In this document: piece after piece, positions 1-5,464 of the stretch | How positions within the stretch are numbered: position 1 is the first letter of the stretch | Layout of the letters: every line of letters begins with the position of its first letter | From: Pelagibacteraceae bacterium | GTDB lineage: Bacteria; Pseudomonadota; Alphaproteobacteria; Pelagibacterales; Pelagibacteraceae | NCBI GenBank assembly: GCA_002684895.1 | Contig: NYVZ01000013.1 | Coordinates: forward strand, 16,590 to 22,845 | Length of the DNA stretch: 6,256 nucleotides | Direction: 5' to 3' | Made by a program: the position numbers and the translations under genes | The notes under the pieces: model-generated | Told to the model about the DNA's origin: nothing | The model's database searches: none | What the model saw: the letters and a program-made list of their open reading frames with translations, nothing else

Positions 1-506
1 ATAAAACTTTCATCTTTAACAGAGTTCTTATTACCTAAGACACCAGGTATTAATCTCAAAACTGCATCTAAAATAATAACTGCTGCGCTCTCGCCTCCAG
101 AGAGAACGAAATCGCCGACAGAAATTTCTTCAATTTTTCTATAGTCCAATACTCTCTGGTCTATTCCTTCAAAGTGACCACATAGTAAATTGATACCCTT
201 GGTATTAGAAATTTGGTTAGCTAAATTTTGATTAAATACCTTTCCCCTGGGTGATAGATAGTATGTTTTATAGTTGTTTGAATTTTTATCTAAACATTTG
301 TCAATTACATCTGCTTTTAAAACCATACCACTTCCACCGCCAAAAGGTTTATCATCAACTGTTAAATGCTTGTCCGAAGCATAATCTCTAATATTTTTTA
401 CATTCAATTTCCAAATATTATTTTTTGACGCTCTCGCGTAAAGGCCGTGACCAAGAACACCTGGGAAAACATCAGGATATAATGTAAATATATTTGCTGA
501 AAACAC
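1..506 (-). CDS. trmD: tRNA (guanine-N1)-methyltransferase TrmD, 3' part cut by window edge
   Basis: TrmD uses S-adenosylmethionine to methylate N1 of G37, next to the anticodon, in tRNAs that read CNN/GGN-type codons, which prevents +1 frameshifting. I translated 168 codons in from the GTG at 506; the frame stays open to base 1, so the C-terminal third of the usual ~240 residues is outside. Visible family motifs are the N-terminal FTLYPDVFPGVLG (residues 7-19), TVDDKPFGGGSGM (49-61), YLSPRG (83-88) of the trefoil knot, CGHFEGIDQRV (109-119) and SVGDFVLSGGE (129-139), then PGVLGN. These include the knot that binds the methyl donor. The gene lies 5 bases after the rpsP stop in the same operon. 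The start is uncertain: GTG at 506 fits the family N-terminus, but an in-frame ATT at 512-510 is better spaced from the upstream GAGGAG. Identity is secure; the start is not. Confidence 0.93.
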   Translation of the reverse strand, partial: MFSANIFTLYPDVFPGVLGHGLYARASKNNIWKLNVKNIRDYASDKHLTVDDKPFGGGSGMVLKADVIDKCLDKNSNNYKTYYLSPRGKVFNQNLANQISNTKGINLLCGHFEGIDQRVLDYRKIEEISVGDFVLSGGESAAVIILDAVLRLIPGVLGNKNSVKDESF

Positions 507-511
507 TTTAA

Positions 512-985
512 TTATTTTTTCTCCTCTTTTTTCTCTTCTGTTTTAGGTGCCTCTGCTTTTTTCTCTTCTGTTTTAGGTGCCTCTGCTTTTTTCTCTTCTG
601 TTTTAGGTGCCTCTGCTTTTTTCTCTTCTGCTTTAGGTGCCTCAGCAGCTTTTTTTGCTTCTTCTGCAGCAGCTAATCGCTCTTGAGCTTTCTTTTTTGG
701 TTTTGCTTTAATTGGATTATTTCTTTGAGCAGGTTTAGGTATAACGTTAGCCTCACCTAAAAATCTTGCTATACGGTCAGATGGTCTTGCTCCTTTTTCT
801 AACCAATATTTAATACGCTCTATATCTAAACTTAATCTTTCTTTTTTATCTTTAGGTAATAGTGGATTAAAAAATCCTACTTTCTCAATAAATCGTCCAT
901 CACGTGGTTTTCTAGAATCTGCAATCACAATTTTATATATTGGTCTTTTTTTTGCACCTCCTCTAGACATTCTTATTTTTATCAT
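512..985 (-). CDS. rpsP: 30S ribosomal protein S16 with a repetitive charged C-terminal tail
   Basis: S16 is a primary-stage 16S rRNA-binding protein of the small subunit body. Residues 1-85 are the conserved domain: MIKIRMSRGGAKKRPIYKIV at the start, ADSRKPRDGRFIEKVGFFNP (22-41), then the WLEKGARPSD region (61-70) that commonly ends the fold. S16 is usually about 80-120 residues; this one has 157. Residues 86-157 are a basic then alternating Lys/Glu/Ala/Pro tail with four decapeptides of the type AEAPK(T/A)EEKK (114-153), ending EEKK. The tail is probably disordered. The start is supported by AAGGA at 995-991, five bases upstream of the ATG. The gene follows ffh by 19 bases and precedes trmD, so it shares the ffh transcript. 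The usual partner rimM is not next to it. The identity is certain; what the tail does is unknown. Confidence 0.98.
   Translation of the reverse strand: MIKIRMSRGGAKKRPIYKIVIADSRKPRDGRFIEKVGFFNPLLPKDKKERLSLDIERIKYWLEKGARPSDRIARFLGEANVIPKPAQRNNPIKAKPKKKAQERLAAAEEAKKAAEAPKAEEKKAEAPKTEEKKAEAPKTEEKKAEAPKTEEKKEEKK
521..526 (-). promoter_or_regulatory. Shine-Dalgarno for trmD inside the rpsP 3' end
   Basis: The minus strand reads GAGGAG here, within the last lysine/glutamate codons of rpsP. It is 14 bases from the GTG at 506 but 8 bases from an in-frame ATT at 512-510, which overlaps the rpsP TAA by one base. The spacing favours ATT, while codon preference favours GTG. Purine-rich Glu/Lys codons can mimic such a site by chance. 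Confidence 0.45.
526..646 (-). repeat. 30-bp tandem repeat encoding the S16 tail
   Basis: Three identical 30-bp units occupy 541-570, 571-600 and 601-630. They are flanked by a 15-base partial copy at 526-540 and a diverged partial copy from 631 to about 646. The unit is a multiple of three, so each copy adds ten residues (PKTEEKKAEA in one register) without breaking the frame. Perfect DNA identity, including synonymous positions, points to recent duplication or homogenisation by slippage, not selection on the protein alone. Confidence 0.97.
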
Positions 986-1004
986 TTTCTTCCTTTCGTT
1001 TTTT

Positions 1005-2366
1005 TTATTTTAAGTTATTTAAAAGTTCAGGTGGTATTCCATCTAAACCTTGTAATGCTCCTCTGCCACCTTTAGACATTTTTTTCATTACATTTGTCAT
1101 CATTTTATGTTGCTTGAGAAGTTTGTTTACCATTGAAATGTCCGTTCCAGAGCCATTCGCAATTCTTTTTTTTCTTGAGCCACCAATAATTTTTGGATTA
1201 TCTCTCTCATTTGGTGTCATAGCTAATATGATAGCTTCTTGTTTATTTAACAAACCTTCGTCTAAATTACTTTCATCGATTTGTTTTTTCATCTTTGATA
1301 CGCCCGGCATCATGCTTAAAACTCCACTCATCCCTCCAACCTTTTTCATTTGTCTTATTTGCTGAAGATATGCATCAAAAGTAAAGGAACCTTTTTTTAA
1401 ATCATCTTCAATTTTTTGAATTTTTTCTTGTTCTAAATCTTCTGCAACTTTTTCAACTAACGAAACTACATCACCCATCCCAAGTATTCTGTTAGCGATT
1501 CGATCAGGGTGAAACGCTTCTAATTGGTTTATTTTTTCACCATTGGCTAAAAATTTAATTGGACAACCCGTTACAGCTTTCATACTTAATGCCGCTCCAC
1601 CTTTTCCATCACCATCAATTCTCGTTAAAATAATTGATGATAAATTAACTGTATCTTTAAATTCTTTTGCAATATTTACTGCATCTTGTCCTGTTAAAGA
1701 ATCTGCAACAAGTATAATTTCATGGGGCTGTACCTCATTTTCTAACTGCTTTAGTTCCATCATCATTTGTTGATCTATTTGGGTTCTACCAGCGGTATCA
1801 AAAATTATAACGTCCTCACCACTCAAAGAAACTGCATTTAATGCTCTTTTAGAAATTTCAATTGGTAGCTGACCTTCCATAATAGGCAGTGTCTTAATTT
1901 GATTATCATTGCCAAGAATTTCCAATTGTTTCTGAGCAGCTGGACGATAAATATCTAAACTTGTCATTAAAACCTTTTTTGAAAGTTTTTTTTGAAGGTA
2001 GTGAGCAAGTTTTGCTGTAGTTGTTGTTTTACCTGAACCCTGTAATCCAATTACTAAAATTTTTACAGGCGGAACATTGCTTAAATTTAAATCAGACTTT
2101 TCACTGCCCAAGACTTTAATTAATTCATCATTAACTATCTTGATAATCATCTGTCCAGGTGTTACCGATTTTAAGACTTCTTGACCGATGACTTTCGGTC
2201 TTACATCCTCAATAAATTTTTTAGTAACTGCTAAAGCCACATCGGACTCTAACAAAGCCTGTCTAATCTTTCTTAAACCTTCATCAGCTTGCTTTTCATC
2301 CAGTCTTGTTATTTTATTAAAAAACGAAAAAGCCGACTCGATTTTATCTGTTAAATTTTCAAACAT
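1005..2366 (-). CDS. ffh: Signal recognition particle GTPase Ffh (SRP54)
   Basis: Ffh binds signal sequences as they leave the ribosome and, with 4.5S RNA, docks with FtsY to deliver membrane proteins to the translocon. Its 453 residues match the usual length. Domains run in order: an N helical bundle (1-~98), a G domain and an M domain (from ~300). Visible GTPase motifs are GLQGSGKT (107-114), DIYRPAA (138-144), DTAGR (190-194) and TRIDGDGKGG (248-257). The M domain shows QMKKVGGM (339-346), the MMPG finger-loop element (352-355) and the SRKKRIANGSG signature (397-407) that contacts SRP RNA. It is the first gene of the operon with rpsP and trmD. It is preceded by a structured leader and a GGAGGTG site that lies an unusually long 13 bases from the ATG. 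ATG 2366 gives the family N-terminus (MFENLTDKIE), so the start is sound. Confidence 0.99.
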   Translation of the reverse strand: MFENLTDKIESAFSFFNKITRLDEKQADEGLRKIRQALLESDVALAVTKKFIEDVRPKVIGQEVLKSVTPGQMIIKIVNDELIKVLGSEKSDLNLSNVPPVKILVIGLQGSGKTTTTAKLAHYLQKKLSKKVLMTSLDIYRPAAQKQLEILGNDNQIKTLPIMEGQLPIEISKRALNAVSLSGEDVIIFDTAGRTQIDQQMMMELKQLENEVQPHEIILVADSLTGQDAVNIAKEFKDTVNLSSIILTRIDGDGKGGAALSMKAVTGCPIKFLANGEKINQLEAFHPDRIANRILGMGDVVSLVEKVAEDLEQEKIQKIEDDLKKGSFTFDAYLQQIRQMKKVGGMSGVLSMMPGVSKMKKQIDESNLDEGLLNKQEAIILAMTPNERDNPKIIGGSRKKRIANGSGTDISMVNKLLKQHKMMTNVMKKMSKGGRGALQGLDGIPPELLNNLK

Positions 2367-2379
2367 ATTTCTTTTTTTT

Positions 2380-2386
2380 CACCTCC
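2380..2386 (-). promoter_or_regulatory. Strong but distant ffh Shine-Dalgarno, possibly hairpin-occluded
   Basis: The minus strand reads GGAGGTG, the clearest ribosome binding site in the window, followed by an A-rich spacer of 13 bases before the ATG at 2366. The preceding bases allow a small hairpin in which ACCT (2393-2390) pairs with AGGT (2384-2381) around the loop GCTGG, which would mask part of the site. Confidence 0.7.
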
Positions 2387-2477
2387 AGCAGGTATCGCAC
2401 TAGTGGGCGAATCCTCGCTGACTAGTGTTGATCTCTCTTAATTAAGAGACACCAGAAAAAGACTACCTTTTTCTTGG
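2380..2477 (-). promoter_or_regulatory. Structured ffh leader RNA (cis-regulatory 'ffh motif' type)
   Basis: Read on the minus strand, three hairpins precede ffh. The first is an A/U-rich stem of 10 pairs with one bulged base, arms 2477-2467 and 2461-2452, loop GTAGT. The second is a perfect 16-base palindrome centred on TTAATTAA (2449-2434). The third has a seven-pair stem CACTAGT/ACTAGTG (2427-2421 with 2404-2398), a small internal loop, a four-pair stem GCGA/TCGC (2418-2415 with 2410-2407) and a GGAT loop. The Shine-Dalgarno follows at once. GC content is locally higher than in the flanking genes. A conserved RNA upstream of ffh has been reported as a likely cis-regulator in 'Ca. Pelagibacter ubique' and marine metagenomes; from memory I assign this leader to it without having run a covariance search. 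The ligand or trigger is unknown. There is no U-tract after a stable stem, so translational control is more likely than termination. Confidence 0.75.
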
Positions 2478-2487
2478 AAGTACAAAG

Positions 2488-2516
2488 AAATTACATAGAT
2501 ATGTTTATAAAGTCAA
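2488..2516 (-). promoter_or_regulatory. Putative sigma-70-type promoter of ffh operon
   Basis: On the minus strand a TTGACT -35 element (2516-2511; five of six consensus bases) is followed by a 17-base spacer and TAATTT (2493-2488) as a weak -10. Transcription would begin near 2481, just before the first leader hairpin, giving a leader of about 115 nt. The -10 is poor, so the call rests on the -35, the spacing and the fit to the leader boundary. Confidence 0.45.
2506..2511 (+). promoter_or_regulatory. Possible -10 element for dapF-ftsY-csaA
   Basis: TATAAA on the plus strand would start transcription about 24 bases before dapF. No convincing -35 lies 16-18 bases upstream. The element touches the -35 of the opposing ffh promoter at base 2511, so the two could compete for polymerase. 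In AT-rich DNA such a hexamer is common by chance. Confidence 0.22.
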
Positions 2517-2541
2517 GAAAAGGGTCTAAAACGAAGTAATA

Positions 2542-3363
2542 ATGAATTTTAAAGCATTTAAAATGGATGGATTGGGAAACGACTTTTTAATCATTGATAA
2601 TAGAAATCAAAAAATCTCTCTAAATTATGATCAAATTTTAAAATTATCTAATAGAAAAAATAATATTGGATTTGATCAATTAATTTATATTGAAAATTCA
2701 GATAATGCTGACGCTGAACTTAAATATTTTAATTCTGACGGAAAAAGAGCTGATGCATGCGGAAATGGGAATAGGTGCGTTGCCGATATTTTAATCAAGG
2801 AAAAGAAAAAAGACAAAGTTACGTTTAAAGTTGGTACATTCTTACATTATGGAAAGATCAATCCAGACAATCTGGTGAGTGTTTTGATGCCAAAGCCCAC
2901 AAACAAACTGTCTGAAATACCAGTTAGCAATGACGTAAAAAATAATCCTTTAAAATTAAAAGTTAAAGAGAATTTATTTGAAGGACATCTATTAAATATT
3001 GGAAATCCACATATTATTTTTTTTAAAAAAATTTCTGATAGTGATTTAATCGATATTGGACCAATTATAGAACATCATAAATATTTTCCAGATAGAATAA
3101 ATGTCACGTTCGCAGATATTCAAGACAAAAAAAATATTAAAGTAAATGTTTGGGAGAGAGGTGCGGGTAAAACATTAGCTTGTGGAACAGCTGCATGTGC
3201 AACTGCATTTGTAGCAGCTCAAACTAGTAAGTCTGAAAATCCTGTAAACATTCATTTTCAAAAAGGACATTTAAAAATAGAAATTCAACCTAATAAAAGT
3301 ATATTAATGACAGGACCTGTATCAGAACCACAAAAAATTGAAGTAAATTTAAATGAAGATTAA
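2542..3363 (+). CDS. dapF: Diaminopimelate epimerase DapF
   Basis: DapF is a cofactor-free racemase that interconverts LL- and meso-diaminopimelate, the last intermediate shared by lysine and peptidoglycan synthesis in the cytoplasm. The 273 residues match the usual length of about 275. Both catalytic cysteines are present: Cys73 in ACGNGNRC (72-79) and Cys214 in ERGAGKTLACGTAACA (205-220). The substrate-binding GNPH (154-157) and C-terminal MTGPV (256-260) are also seen. The start is fixed by the conserved N-terminal pattern FKMDGLGNDF (6-15). Only weak purines (GAAG at 2533-2536) serve as ribosome binding site. It heads the plus-strand cluster and ends 35 bases before ftsY. In many alphaproteobacteria a MiaB-like methylthiotransferase gene (mtaB) separates dapF and ftsY; none is here. 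Identification is secure. Confidence 0.98.
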   Translation: MNFKAFKMDGLGNDFLIIDNRNQKISLNYDQILKLSNRKNNIGFDQLIYIENSDNADAELKYFNSDGKRADACGNGNRCVADILIKEKKKDKVTFKVGTFLHYGKINPDNLVSVLMPKPTNKLSEIPVSNDVKNNPLKLKVKENLFEGHLLNIGNPHIIFFKKISDSDLIDIGPIIEHHKYFPDRINVTFADIQDKKNIKVNVWERGAGKTLACGTAACATAFVAAQTSKSENPVNIHFQKGHLKIEIQPNKSILMTGPVSEPQKIEVNLNED

Positions 3364-3398
3364 AAATAAATTCAAAGGTACGGTCAGTAAAAAATTAA

Positions 3399-4310
3399 AT
3401 GGATTTTTTAAAAAAAATATCGGGCGGTCTTAAAAAAACCTCCGAAAACTTTAGCTCTGGTTTAGAGAATATATTTAATAAATCTAAACCAGCTCAAAAT
3501 ATTCTTCAAGAACTTGAGGACTTTATGATTTCATCAGATATTAGCGTCTCTTTGACAGAAAAAATTATAAATAATCTCAAAAATAAGAAATTTGATTCAA
3601 GCGAACTAACAAAATTAAATTTTCTGCAAATACTAAAAGAGGAAATGTTGTCCATTCTAAAACCTGTTGAAAGTAATATTTTTGAAAAAACAAAATCACT
3701 ACAAACTATTTTAATGTGTGGTGTTAATGGAACTGGTAAAACTACAACTATAGGAAAGCTTTGTAAAATTTTAAAAAATAATGATAGCAAAGTTATCGTT
3801 GGGGCAGCTGATACCTTTAGGGCAGCTGCAATTGAACAACTAGAAAAATGGTGTTCAAAAAATTCAATTGATATTGAAAAATCTGAAACAGGATCCGACC
3901 CAGCTGCAGTAGCTTTTAAGACTTTAGAAAAAGCAAAAAAAAATAACTATAATTTTTGTATTATTGATACAGCTGGAAGACTACATAATAAGAAGGATCT
4001 TATGGATGAGTTTTTAAAAATTATAAGAGTAATAAAAAAAATTGATGAAAACGCACCACAAAAAATCATTATTGTCTTAGATGCTACCACAGGACAGAAT
4101 GCGTTAAATCAGATTGAAGAATTTAATAAAATATGTGAATTATCTGGAATGATTGTCACTAAGTTAGATGGTACAGCTAAAGGGGGTGTTGTATTGCCAA
4201 TTGCGGATAAGTACAAACTGCCCATATACGCGATTGGAGTTGGTGAGAAAGAAGATGATCTTCAACCGTTTGATGCAGAAAATTTTACAAATGCTTTTTT
4301 GAAAAAATAA
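3399..4310 (+). CDS. ftsY: SRP receptor GTPase FtsY
   Basis: FtsY is the membrane-associated receptor that forms a twin GTPase complex with Ffh and releases the ribosome to the SecYEG translocon. With 303 residues it is the compact form: an N domain (~25-98) and G domain without the long acidic A domain of enterobacteria. Motifs are GVNGTGKT (108-115), ADTFRAAA (137-144), DTAGR (190-194), ATTGQNAL (229-236), TKLDGTAKGG (254-263) and IGVGEKEDDLQPFD (279-292), the last diagnostic of FtsY over Ffh. Residues 1-24 (MDFLKKISGGLKKTSENF and following) form a basic amphipathic segment of the kind that targets short FtsY proteins to lipids. No good Shine-Dalgarno precedes the ATG; the start is chosen because it gives the typical short-FtsY N-terminus. 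The stop overlaps the csaA start by one base. Confidence 0.98.
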   Translation: MDFLKKISGGLKKTSENFSSGLENIFNKSKPAQNILQELEDFMISSDISVSLTEKIINNLKNKKFDSSELTKLNFLQILKEEMLSILKPVESNIFEKTKSLQTILMCGVNGTGKTTTIGKLCKILKNNDSKVIVGAADTFRAAAIEQLEKWCSKNSIDIEKSETGSDPAAVAFKTLEKAKKNNYNFCIIDTAGRLHNKKDLMDEFLKIIRVIKKIDENAPQKIIIVLDATTGQNALNQIEEFNKICELSGMIVTKLDGTAKGGVVLPIADKYKLPIYAIGVGEKEDDLQPFDAENFTNAFLKK

Positions 4311-4651
4311 TGAAAAAAGAAATTACATATTTAGATTATGATAAAATTCAAATATGCACTGGTACAATTTTAAAAGCATCAATCAATGAAAAGGCAAGAA
4401 AACCTGCATATGTTTTAAAAATTGATTTTGGAGAAAAGATTGGAATAAAGACCTCTTCCGCACAAATTACAAATTACTATAAAACTAGTGAATTAATTAA
4501 TAAACAAATTATGGCAGTCTGTAACTTTCCGCCTAGGAATATTGCAGGAATTAATTCAGAAGTGTTGGTTTTAGGTGCAATTGAAGAAGATGGTAAAGTA
4601 GTAATATTTCATCCGTCTCAAAAAGTTAAAAATGGCCTGATTATTGCTTAA
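4310..4651 (+). CDS. csaA: CsaA-like chaperone / tRNA-binding OB-fold protein
   Basis: This is a single-domain protein of the EMAP-II/Trbp111 tRNA-binding fold. In Bacillus subtilis, CsaA is a 110-residue homodimeric chaperone that binds preproteins and SecA. The 113 residues here match that length. Family blocks are IQICTGTILKA (13-23), IGIKTSSAQIT (44-54), INKQIMAVCNFPPRNIAG (63-80) and SEVLVLGA (83-90). The resemblance to CsaA is much closer than to the C-terminal domain of methionyl-tRNA synthetase, which makes csaA the preferred name. The ATG shares its A with the ftsY stop (TAATG) and there is no separate Shine-Dalgarno, so it is probably translated by coupling to ftsY. That arrangement supports, but does not prove, a role in protein export. 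Its 3' end overlaps the opposing hydrolase gene by 11 bp. Confidence 0.9.
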   Translation: MKKEITYLDYDKIQICTGTILKASINEKARKPAYVLKIDFGEKIGIKTSSAQITNYYKTSELINKQIMAVCNFPPRNIAGINSEVLVLGAIEEDGKVVIFHPSQKVKNGLIIA

Positions 4652-5447
4652 AGATTTCATTTAAAAAATTAGATAAAGTTTTCAGCATATTTTCGTCATA
4701 TGTCATCATATGATTATCAAACTCAGGAAAATAGTAGTACTTGGGTTCATTTGCTGCATCATAGATTTTTTTACCCATGTAAAACGGAACTAATTTATCA
4801 GATTTGCCATGTAAAACTAATATTGGCGATTTTATCTTTTTTAATTTTTTTAAAGAACTATATTTATCTTTTTGTAAAATACTTATTGGTAAAAATGGGT
4901 AAAATCTTTTTCCCATGTCAATCATAGAAGTATATGGGGACTCCAATATAATACCTGAGTATTGATCTTTCGTTGCAAGTTCCACCGCAACACCTGTTCC
5001 CAATGATTCTCCATATAAAATTATATCTTTTTTTTTAATTCCTTTGCCTTCAAGCCATGCAACTGCATTTTTAGCGTCTTTGTATAAACCTTGCTCTGTT
5101 GGCTTGCCTTTATTCCCACTAAAACCGCGCCAAGAAATGATAAGAAAATTTAAATCCAGATCATGAAATTTATTTAATTTATAAACTCTTGCTCCCAACT
5201 CCCCTGCGTTACCATGAAAAAATAATATAGTTTTATTATTAGGATTTTCATAAGCAAACCAAGATTTAAGTTTGATATCATTTTCAGAATTAATAATAAC
5301 TTCTTTATAATTAAATTGAATGGGTGTTAAATCTGTATTTTTTACATTAGGATGGTACATGAATGTTCTTTGAAAAATATACATAAACATCGATATAGAA
5401 AAGTATGAAGCTAAACTTAAAAAAATAATAATCTTAAACATTTTCAT
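4641..5447 (-). CDS. Membrane-anchored serine alpha/beta hydrolase (BEM46/ABHD13-like)
   Basis: The 268-residue protein begins with a hydrophobic segment (about residues 5-25), likely an uncleaved membrane anchor or signal, followed by FQRTFMYHP, which is common in this hydrolase group. The catalytic parts are visible: the oxyanion motif FFHGNAG (76-82), SWRGFSGNKGKP (105-116), the nucleophile elbow GESLG with Ser148 (146-150), ESPYTS (169-174), acid Asp217 in GKSDKLVP and His246 in DNHMM. Length and layout fit BEM46-type hydrolases, whose natural substrates are mostly unknown; esters, thioesters or lipids are possible. No substrate is claimed. The ATG at 5447 lies 17 bases after the dehydrogenase stop, so the two are probably cotranscribed; a second ATG two codons later is an alternative. 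There is no clear ribosome binding site. Family call is firm, function is not. Confidence 0.9.
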   Translation of the reverse strand: MKMFKIIIFLSLASYFSISMFMYIFQRTFMYHPNVKNTDLTPIQFNYKEVIINSENDIKLKSWFAYENPNNKTILFFHGNAGELGARVYKLNKFHDLDLNFLIISWRGFSGNKGKPTEQGLYKDAKNAVAWLEGKGIKKKDIILYGESLGTGVAVELATKDQYSGIILESPYTSMIDMGKRFYPFLPISILQKDKYSSLKKLKKIKSPILVLHGKSDKLVPFYMGKKIYDAANEPKYYYFPEFDNHMMTYDENMLKTLSNFLNEIFKQ

Positions 5448-5464
5448 CGAATAATTGTAAAAAA

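Noticed and set aside
526..646. CRISPR-like or intergenic repeat array
   Set aside because: The repeats are directly adjacent with no spacers and are translated in frame within rpsP.
1114..2403. Plus-strand open frames of 71-83 codons opposite ffh
   Set aside because: They are antisense to a full-length, motif-complete ffh, show no recognisable domain, and are rich in Ser/Phe/Ile as expected for shadows of an AT-rich gene.
2434..2449. Operator for a dimeric regulator at the TTAATTAA palindrome
   Set aside because: The palindrome is perfect, but it lies downstream of the likely ffh start inside the leader, where an RNA hairpin explains it. No second copy or known operator consensus was seen.
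2452..2477. Intrinsic terminator
   Set aside because: The hairpin is almost all A-T pairs and is not followed by a T-run on either strand. It also lies at the 5' ends of both neighbouring operons, where no gene ends.
2380..2480. 4.5S SRP RNA gene next to ffh
   Set aside because: Neither strand contains the conserved domain IV core (the GGUCAGG...GGAAG...AGCAGCC pattern). The stems differ and the element ends in the ffh ribosome binding site, so a leader fits better.
3506..3790. Minus-strand 94-codon frame inside ftsY
   Set aside because: It lies opposite the conserved P-loop region of ftsY and has no motif or ribosome binding site; shadow frame.
4700..4927. Plus-strand 75-codon frame opposite the hydrolase
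   Set aside because: It is antisense to conserved hydrolase codons including the Asp217 and His246 regions, with no supporting signals.
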